NCBI RefSeq assembly: GCF_012939995.1
Contig: NZ_SPMZ01000026.1
Location: forward strand, 1 to 64,000
Direction of reading: 5' to 3'
DNA: 64,000 nt
Origin: Candidatus Competibacter phosphatis
Lineage (GTDB): Bacteria; Pseudomonadota; Gammaproteobacteria; Competibacterales; Competibacteraceae
Shown piece after piece: positions 31,006-41,187 of this stretch. The notes beneath the pieces are model-generated. The model did no database searches and was not told where the DNA came from. It was given only the letters and a program-made list of their open reading frames with translations. Numbering within the stretch: position 1 is the first letter of the stretch; each line of letters starts with the position of its first letter. The position numbers and the translations under genes are program-made.

Positions 31006-33368
31006 TTCCTTCCTCGACCGCGACGGCCAGCGCCACGATCGGCAACACGAATAGCACCAGATGGCTACCGGCGGCCGAGAGCAGCGACATCGGCTGGCCC
31101 ATCACCGGCAGAAATCCCAGATTGGTACCCCATGACACCAAAAAAATGCGCGCCGAGCAAGGCCGCGCCGCCGCACAGCGCAAAATAGGCGAAGCCGCCA
31201 AACGCCACCAATCGTTGGTCATTGCGGTCGGTCCGTCTCAGGGCGCGATCGGCGATAGCCACCAGCAGCAAAACGAAGGCCGTCTGCGTAGCCACCAGCA
31301 GCAACGCCGCCAGACCGCCGTAGCGATTCAGGAAAAACGTCGGCGTGAAGTCGTTTTCCACCAAGGGAACGGTCATGACCCGCCCGTTGGCCGTATCGCT
31401 CCAGACCGCGCCGGTCCAGCCGCCGGCCCGGATCGCCTCCAGCGCCCGGCGCGGTTGATAGCCGGCGTGCGGGTATTGCTCCGGCGCCATCCAGGCTCGA
31501 ATCCGAATCGGCTGCAAACTCGGCGGCAAGCTGTCCGGCCATTGACGCAACCCCATCACCCCACTCGCCAGCGACCCGACCAGCACGAGCAACGCCAATC
31601 GGCCGCCCCACCGCCAACCCAACCGAGGATGCACCCGCAGGTAGCTCCATGCCAATGCCAGCACCCAGAGTAGCAACAAAACCAAGGGCGAAAAATCGCG
31701 CAGGATTCCCAGCGCAAAACCGCTCGCCACCAGCAACAATAGCACCGGCCCCAAAGAGAGCGGCCACCGGGAGAGTTTTCGGGCGCCCCCCTCTCCCGCG
31801 CCGACCGTCAGCGCATGAGCCGCCAACAACACCAACGCCAGCTTGGCCAGTTCGAACGGCTGGAAACCGCTCCAACCGCCCTCGTCGCCAAACGCGGCCT
31901 GCGCCGCCAGCAATATCAGCGCCGCGCCACCCAGCGCCAGCGGTCCCCAGCGCGCCAGCCGAAAACCCAGTCCGTCGACCGGCCGCCAGCGGCGCCAGAC
32001 GCTCCGCCAAGCCCACGCCAGCCAGCCGAATGCCCCGGCCAGCGCCGCCCCGCCACCGCCAAAGCGCGGCCAACCGGACTCTTCGGCGCCGGTTCCCAAT
32101 TGCAGCAGGGTGATCCACCCACCGCCCAGCAACAGCGTCAGCACGACCAGCAAACCAACGCTCCACGGCGAGCGTACCGCCGTCAGCCACAGCAACAGCA
32201 CCGGCCATGCCAACAAGTAGGGCCACAGCACCGGAACGGTCAAACTGCTCAGATAGAGACCCAGACCAACCCCGGCCAGCGCCAGCGCGCCCGCGATCCG
32301 GCCGCGATCGCCCGCACTCGGCCAGCGCCCGTCGCGCGTCCGAACCGGCCAGATCAACCCCAGCGCCAGCAGGGGCAGCGCCAGACCCAGCGGCCAGGCC
32401 AACGCACCCAGGCCGGGCGGCCATAGCCAAGTCACCGAGTGCCAGTGCACCTCCACTGGGGGCGTGACCGGACGCGGGGCTATCGCGGCGGGCCAGCGCT
32501 GGGCGCGGGCCACGACCGCCAGTTCCAGCACCGGGACGGTCCGCAATACCCGATACCGGGTACGACCGATGATCAAGTCGTCGCCGATCGCCAGCGGGAC
32601 GGAGCGCCGCCACAGCGATTCGGCCTCCGGTCCGCCCGCCGCCACCGTCACCGCCGGACCGTCCGGCCGCCCGGCCTCGCCGGGGCGCAGCACGAAACCC
32701 GAGTCGACGGGCGCCAGCACCACGGTATCCAGCGGCACCCCCACCAAGCCCAACCGGTCGGCGCAATGGACGCCGCCCCCCAAGCGCAGCGGTCGCCGGA
32801 CCAGGCCGAGCCATCCCAGATCGGCCATGCGCTCGCGCCAACGGCTCCGCCAGTCCGGGTAACATTCGGGCAGCGGTTGGCCATCCAGGCGCAAACGAAA
32901 ACCATCGTATTCCCAACGCCGCCCACCCTCTTGCAGCGCCAATCGCCCACCTTCCACGCCAAGTACGGTAAAGGTCTGACCGTCCGCGACAAAGGCCGCT
33001 CCCGCTCGCAGTGACCATTCCCGGATCGGCTGCTCGTCGCCGCCACGGGCCGGTTGCCACAACACCTGCTTGTCGGTGGCGATATTGGTCAGCCGCCAAC
33101 CGCCGCCGACTTCGCGCCACAGCAGAATATGTTCGCTGTCGGCCTGCGGCGCCCGCAATGCCTCGCGACCCAACATGACCGTTTGGCCCGGTTCCAGGGT
33201 GACGGTCAGCACCCAGGGCTCCAGCCAGGCTGGTGCTCGATACACGGTCCACCCCGCCGCCAACACCGGCAACAACCAGAGCAACGTCAGCCACCAGCGA
33301 CCAGCCAGCGCCGCCGGCCAGCGAGGCGCGACGGAATCGCCACCGGCACGGAGTCCGGGTTCACTCAT
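30986..33368 (-). CDS. SEDS-family (FtsW/RodA-like) peptidoglycan polymerase with large N-terminal extension, one frameshift
   Basis: After one helix (residues about 26-44) comes a non-cytoplasmic region of about 280 residues of unknown or FHA-like beta type (LEPGQTVMLGREALR, SLRAGAAFVADGQTF), then about ten helices of a SEDS core. Family marks are FQPFELAKLALVLLAA, the catalytic-Asp loop VPLVENDFTPTFFLNRYGG (Asp about 673) and, after correction, NLGFLPVMGQPMSLLSAAG. The frame breaks at A7 31140-31146; dropping one base joins the true C-terminus (VLPIVALAVAVEEG). Its start overlaps the PBP stop and its end overlaps the FHA start. Expected to polymerise lipid II with its PBP partner. Confidence 0.82.
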
Positions 33369-36300
33369 CGCCTTTCGCCTCGGCCAGCGCCGTCAGCCAA
33401 GCCGCCGTCAACTCGCCGCATTCCGTACCGTCGGGACCGATGGCGGGACTGATCCAACAAGCGAAGGCCAGACGTCGATTCTCGCCCGGCAGCGCGCCCG
33501 GTTCCAGCCAGCCCACCAGCCAGGCATTCGCCGCCGCTTTCGTGGAATCCAACCATGCGGCGCCAGCCTTCAAATAGAGCGACGACCGGATCGCATCGAA
33601 GCGCAAATCCGCGAAAGCGGTGCGCAGCGGTTCCTCGTCCAGCGCCAACCGCATGCCCCGCCGAATGCGGTCGGTGGCGATGTCGAGCGCGGTTGCCGCC
33701 GCGTCTCGCGCCGGTTGACCGTTCAGTTCGACCAGCACTCTCGGCGGCGTCCGCTGGCCGGTGGCGATGACCGCCGCCAGCTCGGCCAATTGTAGCGGCG
33801 TGACATACACGCCCTGTCCCAGCGCCGCGCGCCGGACTCGTCCGCGATCGCTCATCGGTTCCAGCGTCGCCGCGCTGGCTCGCAGGACATCGCTCGCCTC
33901 GATCAGGTTGGCCGGCAACAAACCGCCATCCAGATCCCGGGTCGAGTCGAAACCGAGTTCGGCCATGATATTCAGCAGCGGCCGTACCCCCCGCAACGCC
34001 GCCGGAGTCAGGGCTCGCGCGCTGGCCAAGCCCGACGAGCCCGCATCGTCCAGCAACGTGGCATCGGTGGTCTCCACCAGCCAGGCAAACCAACCGCGCG
34101 CGGAATCGCGCAGCGCCTGAATCAGGCCATACCGCTCATCGCCATGGCGACGCATCCGTTCCAGCAAAGTCTGCCCGCCATCCTGTTCATCGCAAACCGC
34201 CGACGGTTCGCGACCGCCAGCGTGGCTCGGATAACACGCCGCGTCCGCCGCAAAACCATGGGCCAGCGCGAGCGGCCAGCTCGCCAGTGCGTCGGCGGTC
34301 AAGCCCACCAGCGCCGCCGCCAGTTGCGGCCGGTGACCGGCTTCCCGCTCCAGCAACAAGGCATCGACCAGCTCGAAAACCGAGCCAACCGAGTCCGAGC
34401 CGTCGCCGTCGTGCTGCCAGGCTCGAACCCACAACGGATTGCGGCGCGGTCGCACAGCCGCCACGAACGTGGATAGATCGCTCCAGGCAACGCCGACCGG
34501 CGGTTCCGGGCTACCGGCCACGGCCAAGATATCGCCCTGGTCGGCATCCAGCACGATCAGGCTCGTCACGCGCTCTTCCCGCCGGGCATCGGTTTCACTC
34601 GCCGCAACGCCGATGGCCGGCGATCGTTCCAGCAGCGCCCGCCGCGCCGCCTGCTGCAAGCGGGGGTCCACGGTCAGGCGGGCCTCGACCGCCGTTGCGC
34701 CATACCGACCCAACCGCGCCAGCACGCCGCCCACCGAACCGGCATGGACCGGACCCAGGCCGACCAACGCCGCTAACCCCAGATCCCACACTGCTCCGGT
34801 CGGTTGGCCGGCTTCCCACAACAGCGTCCCTGCCCGGTCGCGCAACGTCACTTCGGCCGGCGACGGTCGGGACGGGTCGCCACCATTGGCCGCCGGCGAA
34901 TCGTACCAGCGCAGGCGACCATCGACTCGGCGGATATGGGCAAAGTCGTAACGGTACAAACCGGGGAATGCCTCGGCCGGCAATGGTTGAAAAACCAGTT
35001 CCAATTCCGTGGCGCCGTCCCGCATTTCCAACCGCAACCAGCGGGCCAGCGCGTCCCGCCCGGCGCAGGGTCGCGCGTCCACGCAACGCGGGGCGCTGGC
35101 CAGCACCGTGGCGCCGGTCACGGCCGGGGGGCCGCCCACCACCAGCAGTTCCAGCCGCTCGCCGGCCTGGGCCGGTCGCGGCAGGCTCAACCGAAACCGC
35201 ACCGGCCACCGCTGCTCCAGCTCCGGCCAACGCGCCACCCGTCGCCAGGCTTGCCAACCGTGTGGCGCTTCGATAAACAAGCGTCCGGCCAGCAGCGGCA
35301 TGGACTCGGTCAGCATCAGCGGCACCTCCTTCCAATCCGCCCGCCAATCTCCGTTCAGATCGGCATTCTCCGGCCGCCAGCGCACCGCCGCCAGCAGTTG
35401 GCGCGCGTTGAACGTAGCCACTTGGCGGCGTACGTAGCGGCCGGTGGTGCTGAAATGCAACGCCTGATGCAAACGTTGTATTTCATCATTCCACGGTCCA
35501 TCCAACCAAGCGTGTTCACCGTCACCGGACGCCAGCAGGTCGGGACGGACACGAGCGAACGCGCGGCGCAAGGGTAGATCGGCCGGCGCGATGGCGATCC
35601 GACCATCTTCGCCCGACCGCAGCAAACCAGCGGCCAGCGACCGCTCGAACAGTTCGGCGTCTTCGCGAGGCGGGGGCGGCACGGCGGGCGCATACTGGCC
35701 GGGCGCCAGGCGGAATTCCCGCGCCGAACCGTCGCCCGCATACCACAATACGGTTCGCGGTTCCGCGTCGGCCATCCCGAGCTTTTCCAGCGGAGGGCCG
35801 TATACCTCGATCCGCAGCCGCCCAAGCGAACAGGCGCGATCCTCCAACCTTCGCACTCGCAGCGCGCGATCCCAGCGCCCGGCGATCACCGGGCCGACGT
35901 TCCACAGCAACCAGAAATCGCGCTGGAACGCCAGTGCCGGCCCCGCGCCCGTTTCCGCCGTGTCCGCCAGCAGCAAGACCGGCCGCTGATCATGCAAGGT
36001 CACCCGCAACGACCCCGCGTCGGCGTACGATCGCGGCGGCATGCCCGCCGGTTCCGTGGTCACGACGAAAGCCGGCACGTCCACCCCATCGGGACCGTCA
36101 TCCAGCAACGGGTTCTTCAGACCGCCATCCATCGCTTGGGAAGGATGAGCGGCACGATTGGCGGCGGCGACTTCCCGCAGCCGTGACCAGTCCCAGCCGA
36201 CGTACAGTGGCGCCATGACAGGTCCGGCGGCGGAATCGACGCTTTGGTCGCACAAAGCCAGATCCTGCTGACCGATCGGTTGGCCCGGTCCTCGTACCAG

Positions 36301-36540
36301 CAGCAGCCCGTGGCGTGGGATAATCAGATGAAATCCCGGGCCGGCGGGAATGGTCACCGCCTCCTCCGGCAAGCCCGTCGGCAACCGCGCCGGTGCCGCC
36401 GGCAGGGGCGTCGGCCGGGTATAAATCGCCGCCAGTTGCGCCCACAAGGCCCCCACGCCGAGAGCCATGCCCAGCGCGAACAGGACCGACGGCAACAGCC
36501 GGCGCGACGCGGCGCAATTCAGTGTCGATACAGATTTCAT
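33361..36540 (-). CDS. Very long, degenerate class B penicillin-binding protein
   Basis: One helix near the start (SVLFALGMALGVGALWAQLA) anchors a 1059-residue protein. The last 430 residues follow a transpeptidase fold (LTVDPRLQQAARRALLE, SLIVLDADQGDILAVAGS, GQGVYVTPLQLAELAAVIATG). The three active-site motifs are altered: SxxK reads SVFE (Ser about 720, Lys replaced by Glu), SxN reads SAR, and KTG reads KAG (about 991). The N-terminal 560 residues are far longer than the usual dimerisation domain and are not recognised. It is probably a non-catalytic partner of the SEDS protein, whose start overlaps its stop. No Shine-Dalgarno is obvious. Confidence 0.75.
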   Translation of the reverse strand: MKSVSTLNCAASRRLLPSVLFALGMALGVGALWAQLAAIYTRPTPLPAAPARLPTGLPEEAVTIPAGPGFHLIIPRHGLLLVRGPGQPIGQQDLALCDQSVDSAAGPVMAPLYVGWDWSRLREVAAANRAAHPSQAMDGGLKNPLLDDGPDGVDVPAFVVTTEPAGMPPRSYADAGSLRVTLHDQRPVLLLADTAETGAGPALAFQRDFWLLWNVGPVIAGRWDRALRVRRLEDRACSLGRLRIEVYGPPLEKLGMADAEPRTVLWYAGDGSAREFRLAPGQYAPAVPPPPREDAELFERSLAAGLLRSGEDGRIAIAPADLPLRRAFARVRPDLLASGDGEHAWLDGPWNDEIQRLHQALHFSTTGRYVRRQVATFNARQLLAAVRWRPENADLNGDWRADWKEVPLMLTESMPLLAGRLFIEAPHGWQAWRRVARWPELEQRWPVRFRLSLPRPAQAGERLELLVVGGPPAVTGATVLASAPRCVDARPCAGRDALARWLRLEMRDGATELELVFQPLPAEAFPGLYRYDFAHIRRVDGRLRWYDSPAANGGDPSRPSPAEVTLRDRAGTLLWEAGQPTGAVWDLGLAALVGLGPVHAGSVGGVLARLGRYGATAVEARLTVDPRLQQAARRALLERSPAIGVAASETDARREERVTSLIVLDADQGDILAVAGSPEPPVGVAWSDLSTFVAAVRPRRNPLWVRAWQHDGDGSDSVGSVFELVDALLLEREAGHRPQLAAALVGLTADALASWPLALAHGFAADAACYPSHAGGREPSAVCDEQDGGQTLLERMRRHGDERYGLIQALRDSARGWFAWLVETTDATLLDDAGSSGLASARALTPAALRGVRPLLNIMAELGFDSTRDLDGGLLPANLIEASDVLRASAATLEPMSDRGRVRRAALGQGVYVTPLQLAELAAVIATGQRTPPRVLVELNGQPARDAAATALDIATDRIRRGMRLALDEEPLRTAFADLRFDAIRSSLYLKAGAAWLDSTKAAANAWLVGWLEPGALPGENRRLAFACWISPAIGPDGTECGELTAAWLTALAEAKGDE

Positions 36541-36641
36541 GTGCAATGATATAAAGGGGGAACCAGCTTGACCCGGCGCCTATCGATTAGTTTACTGGAT
36601 TACCATTCTGCCCCGAGAATGCCCAGCCTGGAGAATGCCCC

Positions 36642-38912
36642 ATGCAAAGTGGTGAACGGATCGCGATCAATGGCCGAAGTTACCGGCTCGGCGCCATTCT
36701 TTCGCCCGGCGCCGGCAGTTACGGTCAAGTCTGGGCGGCCACCGATGACGCCGGGCGCGCTGTCGCCCTGAAGTTCATCAATACCGAAGCGATGTCACAG
36801 GCCGACCCCGCCTTCCAGGGTCATTGGCGCGCGCACCTGGAGCGGGAGATCGCATTTCTGGACGGCCTGGGCGCCGAACAGTCGCGGCATATCGTCGACC
36901 TGCTCGACCACGGTCAAATCGACGGTCAGCCGGTGCTGGTACTGGAACGGTTGCAGGCCAACCTCGGTCAATGGCTGACACAACAGCGGCGGGACGGCGC
37001 GCCGCCCCAGGAACTGGATCGCATTCTCGACTGGGCCAGGCAGATTTTGACGGGCTTGGCGGTGATCCACCGCGCCGGCTTCGTCTACCGCGATCTTAAA
37101 CTCAGCAACATCCTGATCGGCGACGACGGCGATCTGCTCAAGCTGGCCGATTTCGGTTCACTCAAACGTGAGAACGGCGACAGCACCCGTTCGTTCATCG
37201 GCACTCCCGCCACCATGGCGCCGGAGCAGATCCTGCCGGTCGGTCACGGCGCGGGCGGCTGCGAGTATGCGGTGGACTACCGCGCCGATTATTATGCTCT
37301 GGGTCTGCTGCTGTTCAGCCTCATCACCGAACAGCCGACCACCGAGGCCCAGCGCCGGCTCGGCCAATTGCTGACCCTGCATGGTCAGGAAGGCGCTGCC
37401 CAGCGAGGCGAGCAACTGGGCGGCCTCACCGAGGACGAACAAGAGCAACTGCGGCGCTCCATCGAATTCTGGACGGTACCAGCGCTACCGGAGCATGGAC
37501 ACGGCGGCGCGGCGACCCTGTTGACGGACCTGATCGAGCAATTGCTGGCGCGCGATCCCGCCGACCGGCCAAGCGATGGTGACGCCATCCGCGCCGTGCT
37601 GGATGCGGCGCGTTCCGGCCAGTCCATCCTGCCCGCCCCGATTGCGGAACCGGATTGGGACCTGCCGCTGTCGGCCGATCCACCGCGTCGGCACCCGCGC
37701 CGCGCCGACGCACCGACTTTTTCGCCCTGGCTGCGGCGATCGGTGGGACTGGCTGGGATGCTTGGGTTGGCGAGCGTGTTGGCCTGGACGCTCCTCCTCC
37801 AGCCAGCCGGTCAGATCCGACAGGATCGCCAGCAGTCGCCGGACGCCGTCGCCAGCGCCCCAGTGGTATCCGATACCGTGCCACCGACGGAACCGACCGT
37901 GTCCCCGACTCCGACACCCATGGTCGCCGACACGCCACCACCGCCGGCCGCCACCACCGCGCCGGAACCGCTCCAGGATGTGGACACCGCGCCGGTCGCG
38001 GCCAATACCGATCCACCGGCGCCCGCCGAAACCGATGCCGGAACCGAACCCGAACCCGAACTGGCAACGACTGTCACCACTCCGTCCGAGATCGAACCCG
38101 CCGAACCCGCCGAACCCGTCGAACCGGTGGTTATCGTCGCTCCGCCCGCGATCGTGACGCCCGCCACGCCGAAACCCGCCCCGTCAGCTCAGCCCAAATA
38201 CTCGATCAAGGCCAGAACCGCCAAAGCGGCTCCTGCCGCGCCCATCGTCGAGGAGCGCGCGCCGGCACCCGCTTCGCGGATCACGAAATCGGCATCGAAA
38301 CCAACCGCGCCAACGGCGGCGACTTCCAACAGCACCCAGCGTACCGCGAAAGCCACTCCGGCCACCCGCGCCAGTCGCACCGCCACAGCGGCACCCGCCA
38401 CCGCAACTCCGCGCGCGACCCGACCCGCCACCGTGCCCGTCAAGCCAGCGATCGCCCGCGCCGCGCCGCGCCCACAACCAGCGTCGCCAACCCTGCCGCC
38501 GATCGAACTGAAATCGCGCTCGCAACCCACGGCGTTGAAGCTACCGCCGATCGAACTGAAATCGCGCTCGCAACCGGCGCCACCGACCCTGCCGCCGATC
38601 AAGCTGGTGAGCCACTCCAGCGGCACCGCGCCAGCCACCGCTCCCGCCAAACCGCCCAGCGCGCCGATGAACCGCTCCAAGCCGGCGGCAGGCACGACCG
38701 GCGGCGTTTCCGGTCCGACCGAAACCTTTACCCGCTGGGTCAGCCGCACCAGCACGGCAGTAGGGTCGGAAGTGCAACGTGGACTGGAAAGCGTCAACCG
38801 GGCGCTGAACGGTAACGGTGAGACCGCTCAGGTCGAACGTCGCGATCACTGGTCTCCCCGCTATGTCGAACAGTCGGATTCTCTTCCGCAACGGCGACAG
38901 GAATACCGCTGA
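36642..38912 (+). CDS. Transmembrane Ser/Thr protein kinase with repeat-rich outer domain
   Basis: The kinase domain fills residues about 14-330: P-loop GAGSYGQV, ATP lysine in VALK (K44), catalytic loop YRDLKLSN (Tyr for the usual His, D151), ADFGS (D170) and APE (E195). A helix at about 367-386 (GLAGMLGLASVLAWTLLL) follows. The outer 370 residues are rich in Pro, Ala and Thr, with a repeated LPPIELKSRSQP motif; there are no PASTA domains. It is transcribed away from the PBP with about 100 bases between starts. The GGAG ahead of the ATG supports this start. It likely phosphorylates the FHA, SEDS or PBP proteins. Confidence 0.88.
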   Translation: MQSGERIAINGRSYRLGAILSPGAGSYGQVWAATDDAGRAVALKFINTEAMSQADPAFQGHWRAHLEREIAFLDGLGAEQSRHIVDLLDHGQIDGQPVLVLERLQANLGQWLTQQRRDGAPPQELDRILDWARQILTGLAVIHRAGFVYRDLKLSNILIGDDGDLLKLADFGSLKRENGDSTRSFIGTPATMAPEQILPVGHGAGGCEYAVDYRADYYALGLLLFSLITEQPTTEAQRRLGQLLTLHGQEGAAQRGEQLGGLTEDEQEQLRRSIEFWTVPALPEHGHGGAATLLTDLIEQLLARDPADRPSDGDAIRAVLDAARSGQSILPAPIAEPDWDLPLSADPPRRHPRRADAPTFSPWLRRSVGLAGMLGLASVLAWTLLLQPAGQIRQDRQQSPDAVASAPVVSDTVPPTEPTVSPTPTPMVADTPPPPAATTAPEPLQDVDTAPVAANTDPPAPAETDAGTEPEPELATTVTTPSEIEPAEPAEPVEPVVIVAPPAIVTPATPKPAPSAQPKYSIKARTAKAAPAAPIVEERAPAPASRITKSASKPTAPTAATSNSTQRTAKATPATRASRTATAAPATATPRATRPATVPVKPAIARAAPRPQPASPTLPPIELKSRSQPTALKLPPIELKSRSQPAPPTLPPIKLVSHSSGTAPATAPAKPPSAPMNRSKPAAGTTGGVSGPTETFTRWVSRTSTAVGSEVQRGLESVNRALNGNGETAQVERRDHWSPRYVEQSDSLPQRRQEYR
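38496..38575 (+). repeat. Direct repeat in the kinase outer domain
   Basis: A 32-base unit starting CCGCCGATCGAACTGAAATC occurs twice with a 48-base period, and a diverged third copy starts near 38598. It encodes LPPIELKSRSQP twice and LPPIKLVSHS once. Confidence 0.85.
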
Positions 38913-38974
38913 CCTCGCAACAGAAGGGCCGAGCACCTCTCCTCACGCTTGGTTACGACCCAAGCGACCGACGG

Positions 38975-39841
38975 TTAGCCGTCGTCGCCCGTCGCCTCCG
39001 CCGGCCAAGGCGGCAGTAGGCCCACCTCGGGACGGCGGGTCCGCAGCCACTCGTGAAACAGCCGGGCCAAGCGCGGAGCCTGTCGATTGTTGGGGGTGTG
39101 AATGAAGACATACGGCTCCCGGCCCTCGTTCAACCAAAGATCGAGTTTGTCCAGCCAAGGCGCCAGATACGGCCGGTTCGCCTCGGGGACGGGATGGCCG
39201 ATGTAACGGATGAACGGACGTGGACCCAAGCTGATGGCGTGGACCGGTAGGCGCGGCTTCCGGCCCTGGGCGGTCTGGGTATCCGGATCGGTTGGGTCGG
39301 CGTCGAACAAGGCGCGGCTGTCCAGCATGACTCGGTCGAGATCGAGATCCCGCAATAATCGATTCAACTGGCGCTCCGCTTCGCCCTTAGCGAAGAAGGC
39401 ACGATGCCGCACCTCGACCGCGTACTGAAACCCAGCCGGCAGCGCGGTCAGATAATCGCGCAACACCGGCAGATCGTCCGGGCCGAAGCGGGACGGCAAT
39501 TGCAGAAAGCTCGGACCCAAGCGCCCGGCCTCCGCCAGTGGTGTCAACCGGTCCAGGAACTCCGTCGTTTCCGCCGCGACGCCACGTAGTCGCCGCTCGT
39601 GACTGATGACGCGCGGAAACTTGAAACAGAACCGAAACCCCGGCGCGGCCTCGTCCCGCCAACGCAAGACGGTTTCCGGTTTGGGCAATCCGTAGAAACA
39701 ACTGTTGCCTTCAACCGTATCGAACACCGCCGAATATTGGCGCAGGAAATCGCTAGGCTTGGCGGCGGGGGCAAACAGCTCACCGACCCAGTCGCGGTTG
39801 CTCCACACCGGACAGCCGAGGTGATGACGGGCGCGTGTCAT
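38975..39841 (-). CDS. DUF72 family protein (YecE-like)
   Basis: The 288-residue protein has the DUF72 pattern: LGCPVWSNRDWVGELF near the start, EGNSCFYGLPKPETVLRW, FCFKFPRVISHERRL, FLQLPSRFGP, AVEVRHRAFF and VFIHTPNNRQAPRLA. It is a TIM-barrel-type family with no settled biochemical role. The start ATG follows AGGA at a normal distance; a longer reading frame upstream lacks a better site. It converges with the kinase gene. Confidence 0.88.
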   Translation of the reverse strand: MTRARHHLGCPVWSNRDWVGELFAPAAKPSDFLRQYSAVFDTVEGNSCFYGLPKPETVLRWRDEAAPGFRFCFKFPRVISHERRLRGVAAETTEFLDRLTPLAEAGRLGPSFLQLPSRFGPDDLPVLRDYLTALPAGFQYAVEVRHRAFFAKGEAERQLNRLLRDLDLDRVMLDSRALFDADPTDPDTQTAQGRKPRLPVHAISLGPRPFIRYIGHPVPEANRPYLAPWLDKLDLWLNEGREPYVFIHTPNNRQAPRLARLFHEWLRTRRPEVGLLPPWPAEATGDDG

Positions 39842-40042
39842 GATCGATCCTGCTAAATTCCAGGGGTGCGAACATTGTCCAAACGTGGCCCCAAAGCCGC
39901 CTCCTCGTCGAACCGGCATTGCGCCATTTCATGCCACCGGAATCCAACAGTTTGGTGGTCATCGCGAACGAGTTGTGGCCGGCTTGCGAATGAAAATCCC
40001 CCAACTCTCCTTCCTCGGATCACTTGCGGTGAGTGCCGTGTC

Positions 40043-40867
40043 CTAAACTGGCAATAGGGTGTCCTCACCCACCTCGTCGGTCCATACCGTGAATCGCTCC
40101 AACCGGCTGGGGCCGAAGGAGGTCAGCAGCGCCACATCGGCGGCGTCGAGGCCATGAGCCATCAGCACTCGACCGATGCGAGGTATGTTGTTGCGTGGAT
40201 CGAAAGGGTACCAGCGACCGCCCAGATACGCCTCGAACCAGGCACTGAAATCCATCGGACCCGTCACCGGCACCCCGATATCGCCCAGATAGCCGGTGCA
40301 ATATCGCGCCGGGATGTTCAGGCAGCGGCAGAACGTGATCGCCAGGTGGGTAAAATCACGACAGACGCCGACTCGCTCCTGGTAGGTTTCGTAGGCGGTG
40401 CGGGTCTTGCTGGCCTGCATGTAGTCGAACATGATGTGATTATGCACGAAGTCGCAGATCGCCTGTACTCGCGCCCAGCCCTTCGGCACGGTGCCGAACA
40501 GTTGCCAGGCCAGATCCACCATCCGATCCACCTCGCAATAACGACTCGGCATCAGGAAGGTAAGCGTCGCATCCGGCAAATCGTGGATCTCGTGCTGTGC
40601 GGCGGCGGGATTCCGTGGGTCCGGCTGGCCGCTGTCCTCGACCACCGCGTCGTTCCAAAATCGAATGGGACCGGCGGGAGCCACCAAACGGCCACAGCGA
40701 TTGCCAAACACGTCGGTGTAGTCACTGACCTGCACCGGCGGCTCGACCAGCAGATAGTCGCCCCGCCGGATTGAGGGTCCGCGCGACGGATGAAGGTAGA
40801 GCATTGTGATGATCGGCGTTGGCGCCGGATGTTCGAAAATGATGTCGTAACCGGCCCGGATCAGCAT
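40043..40867 (-). CDS. Transglutaminase-like protein (COG1305)
   Basis: The 274-residue protein has the cysteine motif in RVGVCRDFTHLAITFCR and the Asp-containing WYPFDPRNNIPRIGR. In place of the usual His-Ala-Trp it has FSAWFEAYL, so the catalytic His is not at its standard place; some members of this subfamily appear to share this, so activity is uncertain. It lies two genes from a second transglutaminase-like protein of a different subfamily. Cytoplasmic, no signal peptide. Role unknown, possibly peptide hydrolysis. Confidence 0.82.
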   Translation of the reverse strand: MLIRAGYDIIFEHPAPTPIITMLYLHPSRGPSIRRGDYLLVEPPVQVSDYTDVFGNRCGRLVAPAGPIRFWNDAVVEDSGQPDPRNPAAAQHEIHDLPDATLTFLMPSRYCEVDRMVDLAWQLFGTVPKGWARVQAICDFVHNHIMFDYMQASKTRTAYETYQERVGVCRDFTHLAITFCRCLNIPARYCTGYLGDIGVPVTGPMDFSAWFEAYLGGRWYPFDPRNNIPRIGRVLMAHGLDAADVALLTSFGPSRLERFTVWTDEVGEDTLLPV

Positions 40868-41136
40868 GAGAATTCCTCAGCGTGAAGAGAAGTAGGTAAC
40901 TGGAAAACCTTAACGGCGGCGGATCGAATCGCCAACCGGCTTATTCCACGCAGGTCGGAGGAATGGCGAGGAATGACATGGAAGGTTTCGATCGATGGGC
41001 AAATCCTGCCCAAACCGTTGGTCGAAGCTGAAACGCTTCGTGACCAAGAGAATCGCCAACCCTGCCCGAAGTGACCCGCGCAAGCGATGAAGCGCCTGTC
41101 ATTCAGCCTCAGGAAGGCGGAGATCGAGGACCAAAC

Positions 41137-41165
41137 AAAATAGCCCGGCGAAGCCGGGCTATTTT
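41137..41165 (-). terminator. Rho-independent terminator of the cold-shock gene
   Basis: A perfect 13-base stem (AAAATAGCCCGGC and its complement) closes a three-base loop, starting 22 bases after the cold-shock stop codon and ending in TTTT in the leftward direction. Confidence 0.9.
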
Positions 41166-41187
41166 CATCAATCTCAATCCTGAACGC

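Noticed and set aside
29674-31188. 504-codon open frame opposite the FHA gene
   Set aside because: Arg/Gln/Pro-rich shadow without a domain; the bottom-strand gene has an FHA domain and operon overlaps.
29287-38912. Type VI secretion signalling (kinase plus FHA)
   Set aside because: No Tss structural gene is present, and the partners are SEDS and PBP proteins.
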